Made by a program: the position numbers and the translations under genes. The notes under the pieces are model-generated. The model was not told the origin of the DNA and did no database searches. It saw only the letters and a list, made by a program, of their open reading frames with translations. A stretch of DNA of 64,000 nt from Ramazzottius varieornatus (Eukaryota; Tardigrada; Eutardigrada; Parachela; Ramazzottiidae), in the NCBI GenBank assembly GCA_001949185.1, contig BDGG01000003.1:615612-679611 (forward strand), in the 5' to 3' direction. Positions 44,219 to 54,637 of the stretch are shown in pieces. Each line of letters begins with the position of its first letter. Positions within the stretch are counted from its first letter, which is position 1.

Positions 44219-47192
44219 CTAATACAATTGTTCAGCACAGGGCTGATCCCCAGCCGCAGAGTTGATCGCTTTCAGACGCGCTTCATCCCACAGCTGTTGA
44301 CGTTGGGGATCAACCTTGCAAGTGGCTCTGTCGTAATGGTAGAAGTCTATAATAGGCCGCAAATGGTCGATGGCCAGTGTCACACCTACTTTGCGCGCCG
44401 CCAAGAAGGCTGCTCCATACGCGGAGGAGCCATCAAGTCGAAGCATTCGCAGAGGCGGAACAGCTTCATCCAACGCTTCCAGAAACCCTACAAAAAGATT
44501 GGTGAAGCATCCATATGAAACACATCAATGAAGAACTCAACCAGGAAAATTAATGTCAGTCAGGCCGTTCTTCTACGACAAACTGCACACGATCATTTCT
44601 CCATGTGACGCACTCTACCAGGCAGTAACAGTGGAAAGATGCGCCACCTGAGAAAACCGTCTTGTCGAGTTGTTCGAAGTGGCGCACGCTTCCAGCCATT
44701 AACAATGAAAGCGTGCGCCTCTTGATTTGAATATTCAGCTCAACCTTGAGCACGGCCTTAAGTCCGAACCTCTGACTGTCAAGGCCGTGCCGGACACAAA
44801 GTTGACTGCAGTACCCATAGGAAAACGGCAAAATTACCCAAGGCGAAATGAGTCTTTCTCCAGGCTGCACTTACCGTCTTTGAGGCATTCCCAGCTTTTC
44901 CAGACCGAGCCGACACAAACCACCGGAACCCCATTCGGTTCTCGCAGCAGCTCTGGAGCAATGTGTGGAGTGATGGCATTGATGTGGTGGGCAAGACGTC
45001 GGCCGGCTTCATGGTACAAATAGGCGCACAGCGGATCTCCCATCAGCGCACCTTCGGCAATACTGCTGGCCATATTGGCCACGGCTGCCTTCTGGAAGGG
45101 TGCGTAGTAATAGGGCAAGATTTCCGAGCGTTGCTTCACCTTGAAGAACTTGAGCACTTGTTCGCGGAGGACATTGATGTCGAAGTGGCTTTGACGATAA
45201 TTATCATCGTGTTCGAAGAGAATCTTGACGGCGCGGGTGGCGATCCAGTAAGCCGAACCTTCGTCGGCCAACAGATGGCCCCATCCACCACACTTCATCT
45301 TGCTTCCATCTGGGTTCCGCAACACGCAATTCGAGCCAGTTCCTAAAAAGAATAAACACACGTTCAATTCCATCCATGGTAGTATCTCTTTTTACGCCGT
45401 AGGCAAATTTGGTGATGTGGGCAAATAATTTGACCGGATCGTTTTCCCAAGTGGCGCCCACTTTCAGCCAACAGCAGTGTAAACGTGCGCCACTTGAAAC
45501 GACACGCTGGTTCAGTCCCTTTTCCCACGATCCATCTTGATAGTCTTTTTGCTGCATAGATATTCTTTCAGGGAACGGTCAGGACGATCATACGCTGATC
45601 TTCATTTTGATGCTTTTACCTGACAGGTAGGTTTCTTAGCTTACTATAGAAAGCAGGAAGGGATGCTATGAACCCTCCCTGGAGCTGGAGAAAATCCTGA
45701 AAGCGTGGAGCCATTGTCTACTCCGCACAGTACCACTAAGTTCTTAGGGTGTCTACTGATTCTTGTATCGTGGGTAGAATGGAGTCACCGGCAGCAAAAA
45801 CGAAGTAAGTGTACTCCTGAACACCTATATTGTTTCAGGTAAGTCAAAGAAAGTNNNNNNNNNNNNNNNNNNNNNNNNNNNNNNNNNNNNNNNNNNNNNN
45901 NNNNTTCTACCCCGATACAAGAATCAGTAGACACCCTAAGAACTTAGTGGTACTGTGCGGAGTAGACAATGGCTCCACGCTTTCAGGATTTTCTCCAGCT
46001 CCAGGGAGGGTTCATAGCATCACTTCCTGCTCTTTATAGTAAGCCGAAAGACACTCCTATCAGCTACAAGCATCAAAATGATGATCGGCGTATGATCGTC
46101 CTGACCGTTTCCTCGTTAGATGTTCTAAGTTAAGGAGATATTCTTCTTCCTGCATAAAGCAGAATATGCTATCCACTTTTACTACAGGGACGGTTAGCAC
46201 TTGCTTCCCGATGCCAGGGCGCGAGTTATACCCTCCTGATCAGTGATCAGATCTGATAAAAGCCACCGCAACGCCAAACTGTGAAGACGGCATCTCCGCT
46301 CTACAGTACCGATTAGACCTTCCCGAAATCTGAATTTTAAAAGATGGCCATGCTTTCGTGGTTTCGAGAAAACTATATCGAACGTTATCAACGGAGCCCA
46401 ATATCAATATCAAGGCCCTCGCTTGAGAAAGGGAGTGGGGCGGGGGAAAAAGATCCAGGGATTTCCGGTCATGTGATCCCTGTATCTTCCTTCCCGTGAG
46501 TTAGACGAATGGGTTCGGATGGTTTGGTTATCAGACGAAAATTTAGCTAAGGAGCGCTGAGTCTAGGAGCGATCTTGCCCTTATATTTTTCTTCTCTTAT
46601 GGGTCTTACACCCCAAAGGGCCAAATATACACGTTACATAACTGGTATTAGGCATTAGACATTTTTACGTAATGCGCAAGCGTGCGCCACTCTACTTGGG
46701 CTTTGCTCACCTGTCCGAGGAACCTCGGTAAACAGTGCCTGTCAATCACATCAACTTGCCTGACTCAAGAAAGACATGTCGGTATTTACCTGAGATAAGG
46801 ACGATGCCGGTGAGTGATGGCAAGGCTGTGGCCAGCGATCCCATGGTATCGTTATAGATACAATAGTCCTGCGCCGGTTGGAAATGCGAATGGACATGCG
46901 ACACCAATTTGTTGTTCATCGTCTCGTCATCCGCTCCAGCCAGACACAAGCCCAGACAAGAAATGACAACATCCCTGTCCAGCCTGGCATTGCGTCTCAA
47001 ATCTGCCACCATCTGAGCAATGTTCTTGGAGGTTTGTTCGATGCCGATATTCCACATGTTGGTCGTGTCGCTTGTGCTGGTGGCCAACACTTCGGCTCTC
47101 TCGTCGAGCAGTACGGCGTTGGACGATGTTCCTCCACCTTCCACGCCGGCGTAGTATCGCTTCTCAGTGTGTCCATTCTGCAAAGAAGACAT
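44219..47192 (-). CDS. NAGK: N-acetylglucosamine kinase
   Basis: Minus-strand exons 47192-46790, 45342-44875 and 44487-44219 are in phase and give 379 residues. NAGK phosphorylates N-acetylglucosamine at O6 with ATP, returning amino sugar from glycoprotein breakdown to the UDP-GlcNAc pool. It belongs to the BadF/BadG/ROK-type actin-fold kinases. Motifs: YYAGVEGGGTSSNAVLL (phosphate loop), LGLCLAGAD, YNDTMGSLATALP, GIVLISG|TGSNCVLRN, CGGWGHLLADEGSAYWI, VVCVGSVWKSWECLKDG|FLEAL, and GAAFLAARKVG. The C-terminus runs about 40 residues past the end of the human enzyme. Intron 1 (1447 bp) contains a 206-bp-arm palindrome, the assembly gap and hairpin units; intron 2 contains two more hairpin units. 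Confidence 0.93.
44605..44719. repeat. Two adjacent CAAGTGGCGC-family hairpins in NAGK intron 2
   Basis: First unit: GTGACGCA (44605-44612) pairs with TGCGCCAC (44640-44647), one mismatch. Second unit: GTGGCGCACGCTT (44679-44691) pairs with AAGCGTGCGCC (44709-44719), 11 bp perfect. Each unit is about 41-50 bp and related to 847-897. Confidence 0.7.
45448..45496. repeat. CAAGTGGCGC-family hairpin in NAGK intron 1
   Basis: CAAGTGGCGC (45448-45457) pairs with GCGCCACTTG (45487-45496). A half unit with GTGCGCCACT...CTTGG occurs near 46682-46699 in the same intron. Confidence 0.75.
45574..46110. repeat. Long palindrome (two 206-bp arms) with the assembly gap in its centre
   Basis: 45574-45779 and 45905-46110 are reverse complements with few differences; both contain the GAACCCTCCCTGGAGCTGG block and the GATACAAGAATCAGTAGACA block. 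The spacer is 75 bp of sequence plus 50 Ns (45855-45904) that abut the right arm. It lies in NAGK intron 1. It could be a foldback transposon or an assembly artefact at a hairpin. Confidence 0.85.
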
Positions 47193-47439
47193 GATTCAAT
47201 ATTGCAGATAGCAGATAGCAGATAAACAGGATCAGCAAACTGAGCAAAGGAAGAAACTGCGCCGCTGTGATCGTCGCTGCCGATTATTCACGAAATCAGC
47301 TGACGAGCAACCAGGATTCATGATCACGAGTTTGCAACATAAGTTAGAACACGCTACGCCGATATGGAGTACGTACAACCATATCTCGTGCATTACCGAA
47401 GCTGCGTAGCGGAAATCACTTCCGCTTTAGGTGGCAGCA
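47193..47439. other. Upstream region of NAGK
   Basis: Includes the NAGK leader and promoter. A short GCAGATA repeat occurs at 47204-47224. The 8-bp target duplication TGGCAGCA ends this stretch (47432-47439). Confidence 0.4.
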
Positions 47440-47997
47440 TAGACCTGGCAATGGTGTGGTTTTACCACACGAGGAAAAAAACCACACTTTTTGGTTACGG
47501 TGTGCGCAGAACACCAAATCGAAAAAAGCGGTGTCCGTTCCACACCGAATTTTCGGTTTCGGTGTCCGAGGACACCACATTACATCAAACCGAAAAACTT
47601 CTGCTGCACCATTTCGTAGGAAGGCATGCCTTGATCGGGAACTAAGGCGGAGCACGACACGCTTTGAGTGGCCAAATATACAGGGAAAACCGACAGGACC
47701 AGTAGAATTAAGCATACTGACGTCAGGTCTAGCTTTGGTGTGTGCATTGTTGTCATTTGGTTTCCGTTTGAAAATCTGTGTTACGCCAAGGTTTGCTCCC
47801 TAGCGGTTATTAAATAAAATTTTTGCTTTTCCGGTTTTTCGGTTTGGTGTGGTGTGGTGCATCAAAAGAGTGGTGTCTCATTCACACCAGACTGAAAAAA
47901 GTGATGTGACTTTCGCACCGAAAAAGTAGTTTCGGTGCGGAAGAACACCAGACCAAAACACACCCCACCACACTTACTCACACTTTTGCCAGGTCTA
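47440..47997. mobile_element. hAT-type non-autonomous element with perfect 8-bp target duplication
   Basis: Perfect 12-bp terminal inverted repeats TAGACCTGGCAA / TTGCCAGGTCTA are flanked on both sides by TGGCAGCA (47432-47439 and 47998-48005). Eight-bp duplications and short TIRs beginning with TAG are hAT hallmarks. Inside, both ends carry GGTGTGGTTTT / ACACCAGACCAAAACACACC-type subterminal repeats. No transposase is encoded in the 558 bp. Confidence 0.88.
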
Positions 47998-48005
47998 TGG
48001 CAGCA

Positions 48006-49081
48006 CCAGAGCGGTGGCAGCGGTTCAGATACCAAAATCCCTGACCTTGGGCGGCTCGCCCAACCAGGCGTAGGCTAGCAAACCAGTCTGGGGTAGGAAA
48101 CGATATAGCCCATATCAAACTTTCCGCTACACATGATTGACTGATTACTGAGGCGCGTAATTTTATAACACAATAGCTACGATTTTTTCCGATTGTTAGT
48201 TAAATTTTGTAAGTTTTCAAGATTCTGGCGTTAAAACAGTTTCTTTCCGTCAGCTGATCCAGCAATGACTTAATATCGGACAGTTTCGATGAAGTGAAAC
48301 AAACCGCCTCCCAAACACCATGAGACTAACGTAAAGTATCACATCACAACATACAATCTACCGTCTGTAGAACGGCAGAACTTGTGATCGCTCTAGGAGA
48401 ATGAGGAAGATTTTTAGGAGCTGCAAAATGAGTTTGAAATGATATAGCGAATAGCCTTCCCCTTCTCTCTGTCAGCCCTTATCTGTACAGAGTAGTACTT
48501 CCTGCTTCATGCACAGCCGTAGCTTCGTTCCCTTCCAAAGCAAAGGCGAGAACTGCACTACTCACTTGCTTTGCACTTCCTGCTTAGCGCTAGTTTCTGA
48601 AAAATCCAGAAAACTATAGGGAAACTCCAAACAGCGCTCTAATTTTACGTGTTCGCTGCAGATGAAACTTTCTCTCACTGGGTTCAGGCATACAAGAAAT
48701 ATCTTGATGTAGATTGAAAGTATGCAAGCGCGAAATCAGGAAGTGTAATTTGTAAAGCCACCCGGTTGTAGGAAATTGTAGTGGAGCGCGATAATTGTTG
48801 TGCCATAAATCGCTAGATCTCTGAAGAGCGACTGTAGAATTATTGAGACTCTCCTTATGGAATCAAGCCTTTCAAGATTAGCGGTGTACACTGGAGAAAT
48901 TTGTTGGGTGAGTCGAGTATAGCCATAATCTGTCCTAGACGAACAAATCGAAAACTTGGACAGGCCGCCGCACCGGCGGGCCTCAAAGCGGTTTTTTTCT
49001 TACATACTCGACAAAACCCGAGCTAAGTAATGGATGCTTCACGCAGTCAGCCAGTCCTTTTGTGTTTGGTGTTTGGCGATA
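48006..49081. other. Intergenic region
   Basis: No gene recognised between the hAT-type element and the MITE. Confidence 0.35.
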
Positions 49082-49339
49082 CAGTGCACTCGCTCGAGAT
49101 GGGTTACTTAATTTGACGGCTTTAATTCTGGGCCCGTCATATATTCACCAGACCGCATGCCAAGCCACCATTCAAAATTACATAAGATATACATAACACC
49201 ATGCTTCGACCGATGGAATCAAGTAATCAAATAGCATGCGTCTTGCCGAGCTGCGGCAAGGCAAGCAGGCTTGTTAATGTTCCTGACCTTCAGTTTTGAC
49301 GCCGTCAAATTAGGTAACACATCTCGAGCGAGTGGACTG
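49082..49339. mobile_element. TA-flanked MITE (Tc1/mariner type), copy B
   Basis: Inverted termini CAGTGCACTCGCTCGAGATG / CATCTCGAGCGAGTGGACTG-like, TA at 49080-49081 and 49340-49341. The body matches copy A (27419-27677), including AATTCTGGGCCCG, TACATAACACCATGCTTCGA-like words and GCATGCGTC. No coding capacity. Confidence 0.85.
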
Positions 49340-49703
49340 TATTGAAGATGCGGGACATGTAGTGCGTTATTTTCTGCAAACGCAGTATCAGCAAAATAGA
49401 CCTCACCCAAACATTATCGACTGCTGTCAATGCGTATTACAAGTACCGGTCAGGCACAATTGATTGCTTTACACGAGCGGATTTAGTGCAATCAGTCCAT
49501 ATGGATCCTGTGCGTATCTTGTGCATGAAGTTCTCAAATAAAGGCCAATATTCAAAACTGGAACTTTCAGTACGTTGCGTCAGCAGATTTTACCTGTACT
49601 TAAAAATTACGTCATCCACAGGTCGTACATCAGGGCACTATCTGTCTTTCCCGGCAAATTATTTTGTACGGCCGCCGCTGGTGGCCTCAGTGTGGTGCTG
49701 TAG

Positions 49704-50715
49704 CGCTTACGAACTTATATTTCTCACGCGTACCAGATACACTATGCACCTGTTCGTCGTTTCTACGTGGTTCTTTTGATCCTGACATTGTTGTTCTTCA
49801 AAACTATCCGTATTCACCATCTTTTTGACCGTCTGCAGCTGCGTACAGCCGCTTTCAGGCCTAATATTCTGTCGAGATGGAAAATGCTGAGTTGTTTGGC
49901 GTTGACAGCTTTAGTCCTGCTGTTAGCTGTTCAAGAGCTTGCAGTCTGGACCATCAGTGCCATGCAAAACATCCTATCAGCAAAAATTTTAAACTCGACC
50001 AGCGAAACGTTGATAGTCGGAGATCCAATGATGATGCTGTGGCGCAAGACGGTAGAAGGTAGTCTTCCGCATGTTCTCACATGTTTTGTCAGACCAAACC
50101 ATCGTCGTGCTCGGTCTTTGGGCATTGATCGTGGTTAGCCTACTACAGTCCACCATCAAACAGCTAGAAGCCATTAGCGTGAATCAATGTGATCTGATAA
50201 AACAGTGACCTGGTGAAAAGCTGGATACCGTGATACGAGGAAGTGCGTAAACTGTGGGAAGATGTGAACGACGCCTGCATGCTGATATTTGGCGCCTTCT
50301 ATGGATTTGACGTGGTGGCTATGCTAGTGTATTATCGTGATGTCGGCTGTCGTTTTTTTCGTTCCGAAGGAAGTTCAGGCAGGTAATACAGGCATGGCCT
50401 TGATTGAGTGCAGGCAGACGATCGTCTTGGTGATCCGCATCTTGATCATGACCATTCCACTGGTCTTGGTATACGAAAAGGTATGTATTCCCCAGCTTGG
50501 AATTGGCTCTGGTCAAGCAAGGCCCAACAGGACGCTTGAATTGTTTTTTTTCGAACGTGCAGGACAGGGCGTCATCGCAGCAGATAGTTACGTTGAAAGT
50601 TCCGGAGGCATCCGCCTTGGTTTTATCCCTTATGATAAGTCGGCACAGTTTGGTGGAAAGTAAACTCCAGCAGCTGAGCGTAATTTCTCCCTTCGATTTA
50701 GGGTTGCAACCTTGA
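49704..50715 (+). pseudogene. Decayed multi-TM chemoreceptor-like gene (gustatory-receptor type)
   Basis: Hydrophobic segments occur in order but in several frames. 49704-50058 reads HYAPVRRFYVVLLILTLLFF, then ALTALVLLLAVQELAVW. 50093-50210 reads DQTIVVLGLWALIVVSLLQ then LEAISVNQCDLIKQ. 50246-50330 reads EEVRKLWEDVNDACMLIFGA. 50330-50480 reads IIVMSAVVFFVP and RQTIVLVIRILIMTIPLVLV, ending at a GTATGT donor. A last exon from 50564 reads DRASSQQIVTLKVPEASALV to LQQLSVISPFDLGLQP. The KLWEDVND...FG and final SPFDLGL pattern resembles insect gustatory receptors. Passing between segments needs either very short introns (34 bp at 50059-50092) or frameshifts; at least two shifts look like single-base indels, so I call it a pseudogene. 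Confidence 0.45.
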
Positions 50716-51319
50716 AAGCTTCATCAGCGTTATGGAAAAACAAGCCGATTTCTCCCCGCTCATGTTTCAACCTTTTTGAACTAGCTAGTGGTTCTGATCA
50801 CTGGAAAGGCCAAGCACAGGAGGTAAACCATTGCAGAGCGAGCACTGTTATTGCGCTGCGTTGCCTAATGCAAGCAATCGTTTTTCCTCGGTTCCCCAGT
50901 AGAATTTTTAATCGCCCCGATAAAGTGGCGCGTCTTTTTTCAGTACTGTGTTTGCGATGTCTGAAAGCTCGAAGAATGTAATCGTCCATTGAAATTTCGA
51001 CAGACTTAAAGGGGCCTCGCTTCGCTCAGCTTGATTATTCCGTGTTACCAGATCTTCAGTGCTCACGGTGAGTCATGGACTGTATATCCGTTACTGCAGG
51101 GAAACCCAATTGACCACTTACTCGTTCCCACTATTTATTACAGACTTTTATGCTATTTGCGACATTTTGCCTCTTGTCTCTGGAACTTTTCTACCGCTGG
51201 GTTATTCTGACGCAGACATCCAGAACCGTCAACTGCATGCTTAGCTTTGAGGCATTCTAATCCATTTGTTCCATCTACAGTACATGTTGGTGAGAATACT
51301 ATACTCGTACAGTAACGAT
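50716..51319. other. Spacer with a repeat fragment
   Basis: At 50984-51030 lies CGTCCATTGAAATTTCGACAG with a TCGCTTCGCT tail, the second copy of the repeat at 19859. No gene recognised. Confidence 0.35.
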
Positions 51320-53339
51320 TCAAACGTGATAGACATCCACTGTAACCGAGTAGTCCTCGGAACAATTGGCAAATGGCCGAGCGCCACTTGGATCAGTCCA
51401 GTTCCGTAGGTAAACTGTCAAGTACCGCTTACATCCCAAATACTCCGACAATTGCTGCAACATCAGAAGGAAGATGTCAGTACCATCTTACGTACTGAGG
51501 CACGTCTAGTTTTAACAGTGAGGAAAGGGGAAAGCGCTACTTCTACACTTTGCGGTACCTGAGTTAACGGGCTGATGTTCTCGGCCATTGTAGCGGAGAA
51601 CCCATCCCGCTTCGCAACTTCCATCAATTCCTTTTCCATCATAGTAAACGCAATCACGTTTTCCTCTGCCGTGTTTTCAAGCGATGCTCCCATCATAAAT
51701 TTCGACAAGATCTGACCTACGACAAAAATCTCGGGGCATTGGAATGTTTTGCCATGGAATGTATAACTTTAACTGTCGTTCTTGATTAATGAAAATCTTC
51801 TTGGCAAAGCTTCTCTTTAATAAGTATGGTGCGCCATCTTACGTGGCTTCCCAAGAGGATTAAGTTGTTGTTGAGTAATAGCCGTCACTTCCTTCAGCAT
51901 TTGGAAGATCGCGCAGAGATGGGGATGGAAGCTTTCATCGGGCTGAGCCTCATCAATGACGAGTTGATCAGCTGCCAGTACCGCGGCGCGTAGCTTGTCA
52001 GCCTGATCGACGATAACAAAGCTGTACTCCTGAAAGATGTGCCACCACGAGCTGTAAGCATTTAGGAAGTCCGCCAGTGTCATGTTACCACAAAGGGTAA
52101 ACAGTTCGGTTTTATGGAGGAAGCTTTGGGCGAGAAGCTCTTGAGCGGCTCGCTGATCGCTATGACTGACTTGACTGAGTGGCTTCAAGAGGAACTTGGG
52201 CTGGAGGGTGGGCAAGCTGGCCTGGAGGAGGACTTGCTCAATGGAACCAGCTGTCAGGAACTGCTCTAATGTGATGGGTATACCCGACTGTTGGAGCTTG
52301 AGCACGGTGGAAACCAGGTTTAAAGACGTGCCGCCCATTTCTTGGAAACTGTGCTGTGGATGAATGTGTTGCGGGTCCACGCCCAGGTTATCGGCGATCA
52401 CCGAAGCGAAGTTATCCCACGGACTTGAGTAAATATCTGTAAAAAAGCAAGAGTTCTCAAAGCTAAAGTACTAGAGTATAAAATACTCGCAACTTGATCA
52501 AATTAACTCTGCCGAAAGCCAACTTTTACTGAAAATCTTATGCAAACCTAGGAAGTTTACAGTATCGATCTCGCGTTCATACCGGAAACATTGTTTTTCT
52601 ATGTGACAAAACGAGGAAGAAACTTTGTTCGAGATAACGCTGGCATGAATGCTGAATTCTGGAATTTGGTCAGTAAATAGTCCATGAATTGAGCGGCAAT
52701 GGAGTGTTGATCAAGTACCTATATTTCACTGCTTTTCAGTTTTACAATTCTTAAAAATGTAAACAAGCAAACAAACAGAAAGAAGCCTAGCACAAGCCTG
52801 AATTATTGGTTCCGAATATCCAAAATATAAAGTATTTCTTCTGGACCGCGAGAGCATGGAAAGGTTCCCGAAACACAGAGGGCGTTTCCTCCCTATCTAT
52901 AATAAAAAGTTGTCTTCAGCTATAACTGCAGAAATGTGTTTAGGGCGTGGATCGGGCAAGCGACTTACTCAATTCCGCTTTTAGGACAAGCAGCTCGAGG
53001 GCTGCTTATCTTGAAAGTAAGATCAGCTAACCCCATGCACACTCGATTTAAAATTCCATTTCTCTTCCGTTTCCGAGGGGCCAACAACACGAGATATTAA
53101 TAGCGAATTTCGTTTGGTATTGTTGATGCCTGTTATCGCCGAGGATGTAGAAGGGGGGAGCGGCCAGAAAGAAATGTCGGGGTTTCGGCAAAGTTTGGAG
53201 GCAAACTTCGCCCACCAACCCACCCCGCGGAACTTTAATGCAAAATGTAAAATCTTTCAATTTCATAAGCGATATCGCTGGCGGGTGACACACCATGAAT
53301 GGAAGGGAAAGTTGAATCTCACGTACCTTCTTCTTCCAT
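51320..53339 (-). CDS. Stand-alone carrier (PCP) plus Ebony-type C-terminal domain protein
   Basis: Minus-strand exons 53339-53327 (MEEE + G), 52436-51843, 51716-51559 and 51454-51320 agree in phase and give 299 residues. Residues about 12-75 form a peptidyl-carrier domain with the phosphopantetheine site MGGTSLN (Ser42). The rest resembles the amine-selecting, GNAT-like C-terminal domain of Ebony: FVIVDQADKLRAAVLAADQL, KFMMGASLENTAEENVIAF, EKELMEVAKRDGFSATMAEN, ISPLTQ|QLSEYLG, DPSGARPF. Ebony couples beta-alanine to biogenic amines using an N-terminal adenylation domain that loads the carrier. Here that domain (about 500 residues) is absent. The first exon has a good context (ATCATGG), but a coding first exon extending upstream in the same frame cannot be excluded. 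The Ebony assignment rests on remembered motifs. Confidence 0.7.
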
Positions 53340-54637
53340 GATAAACCGCGCTTTGTGCAGCAGATATTCGTCAAATAGATGTATACTAAGAACTCCAACG
53401 TTTAGTGTGCAAAAGTCCAAACTCAACGCGAAGAAGTCAGTGTTGGTTGTTCCTTACGACGTCCATTCTGTAACTTGCAAATGAAGGTTTGAGGAATAAA
53501 TGCGAAGCTTTCAGAGCACAACGCTCGCTTGAGTATCAAGTTGTTGATAGAAAGACGAGCCGGCAGGCCTGGATGTCAGACTTCAGGGAGCCGCAGCTGT
53601 TTACCCAGATCGAATCTTATCACAATGGCGAGTTGTCGTGTTCATATATCAACCAGGAGAATGGCCGAATTTCATGCTTTTAGACTGCCTTATCGATCTG
53701 TTTGCCTGATAACCCTAGAAGCTGGCCGAAAGAAAACGCGAGCTCGTACGGTGAGATAGCCCACGCCTTTCAGTTTCTCGATCACTGCAAGCAATTGTAC
53801 TAGTCAGGAAGTCCCTTGCTAATCTGTGACGTCCACTCGAAATGGAACAGAGTGTTCGCGGAAAGATGGCCTTGTACACTCCAAACACAGGTCTAATGCT
53901 GCGCGATCGTTTCGTTCCCGGACTTTGCAGTGAATAATGAGGACCAATTATAATTGTTTTTGCAAACTTCCTTGTTAGTATATGTCGGTATTTGAAACCG
54001 AACGAAGTTGATGGCTGTTTGAGAAAGACGATAATGCAGTGCAACTTTGAGCTGATAGCTATCAATATTACGCAGTCGATTACTCAATCGGCGTGCACGC
54101 GACATGGTCTTACCCATTCCAGCAATCACTTTCAATTTTGTTTTGCACTTCAAATTAAATCAAAGCAAATGCGCGGCTCGAGCTTCTGGTACAACAGCAG
54201 GTGGCAATATCATGGTCTTTTCACAAAGAGATGTCAAACGTCGGTATTTCGCCAGACTTGTTGCGGACGATGAAGGTTATGCAATCCGTCATTCATGTGG
54301 CAATTCGGCGAAGAACGCACAGCAGCGAACTTGCTCGTTTTCAAGTTGAGCCAGCTTCGGCGCCGGCAGGCTAAGGAGTCGAAATTGTCATGGACCTGCT
54401 TTTCCTTCCTCGCGAACTCCTTACTGTGCTGCCTTTCCAACACTGATCTTGAAAAACGAAGGAACTCGGTAAATCGTTCCTCCAAGGGTTCCACGTTGAA
54501 TAATTTTATACCGTAAAGCTAACGCCCTATAGATCTCTCCGAATACTTGAGCCACGTCCAGAGACGGTTGGAAGGTAAAATAAAATTTAGCATTCTGATA
54601 TTCAGATGGCAGTGAGTGCAAAGGTACACAGTTCCCG
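53340..54637. other. Intergenic region between two minus-strand genes
   Basis: Searched on both strands for adenylation-domain motifs (SGTTGxPKG, GRxDxQIKxRG); none found. The part near 54510-54637 reads as protein in the frame next to the Ly6 gene's frame (DVDGNCVPLHSLPSEYQNAK), see that entry. Confidence 0.4.

Noticed and set aside
51382-51392. CCAAGTGGCGC motif resembling the hairpin family
   Set aside because: It is coding (DPSGA in the last exon of the Ebony-type gene) and has no complementary partner nearby.
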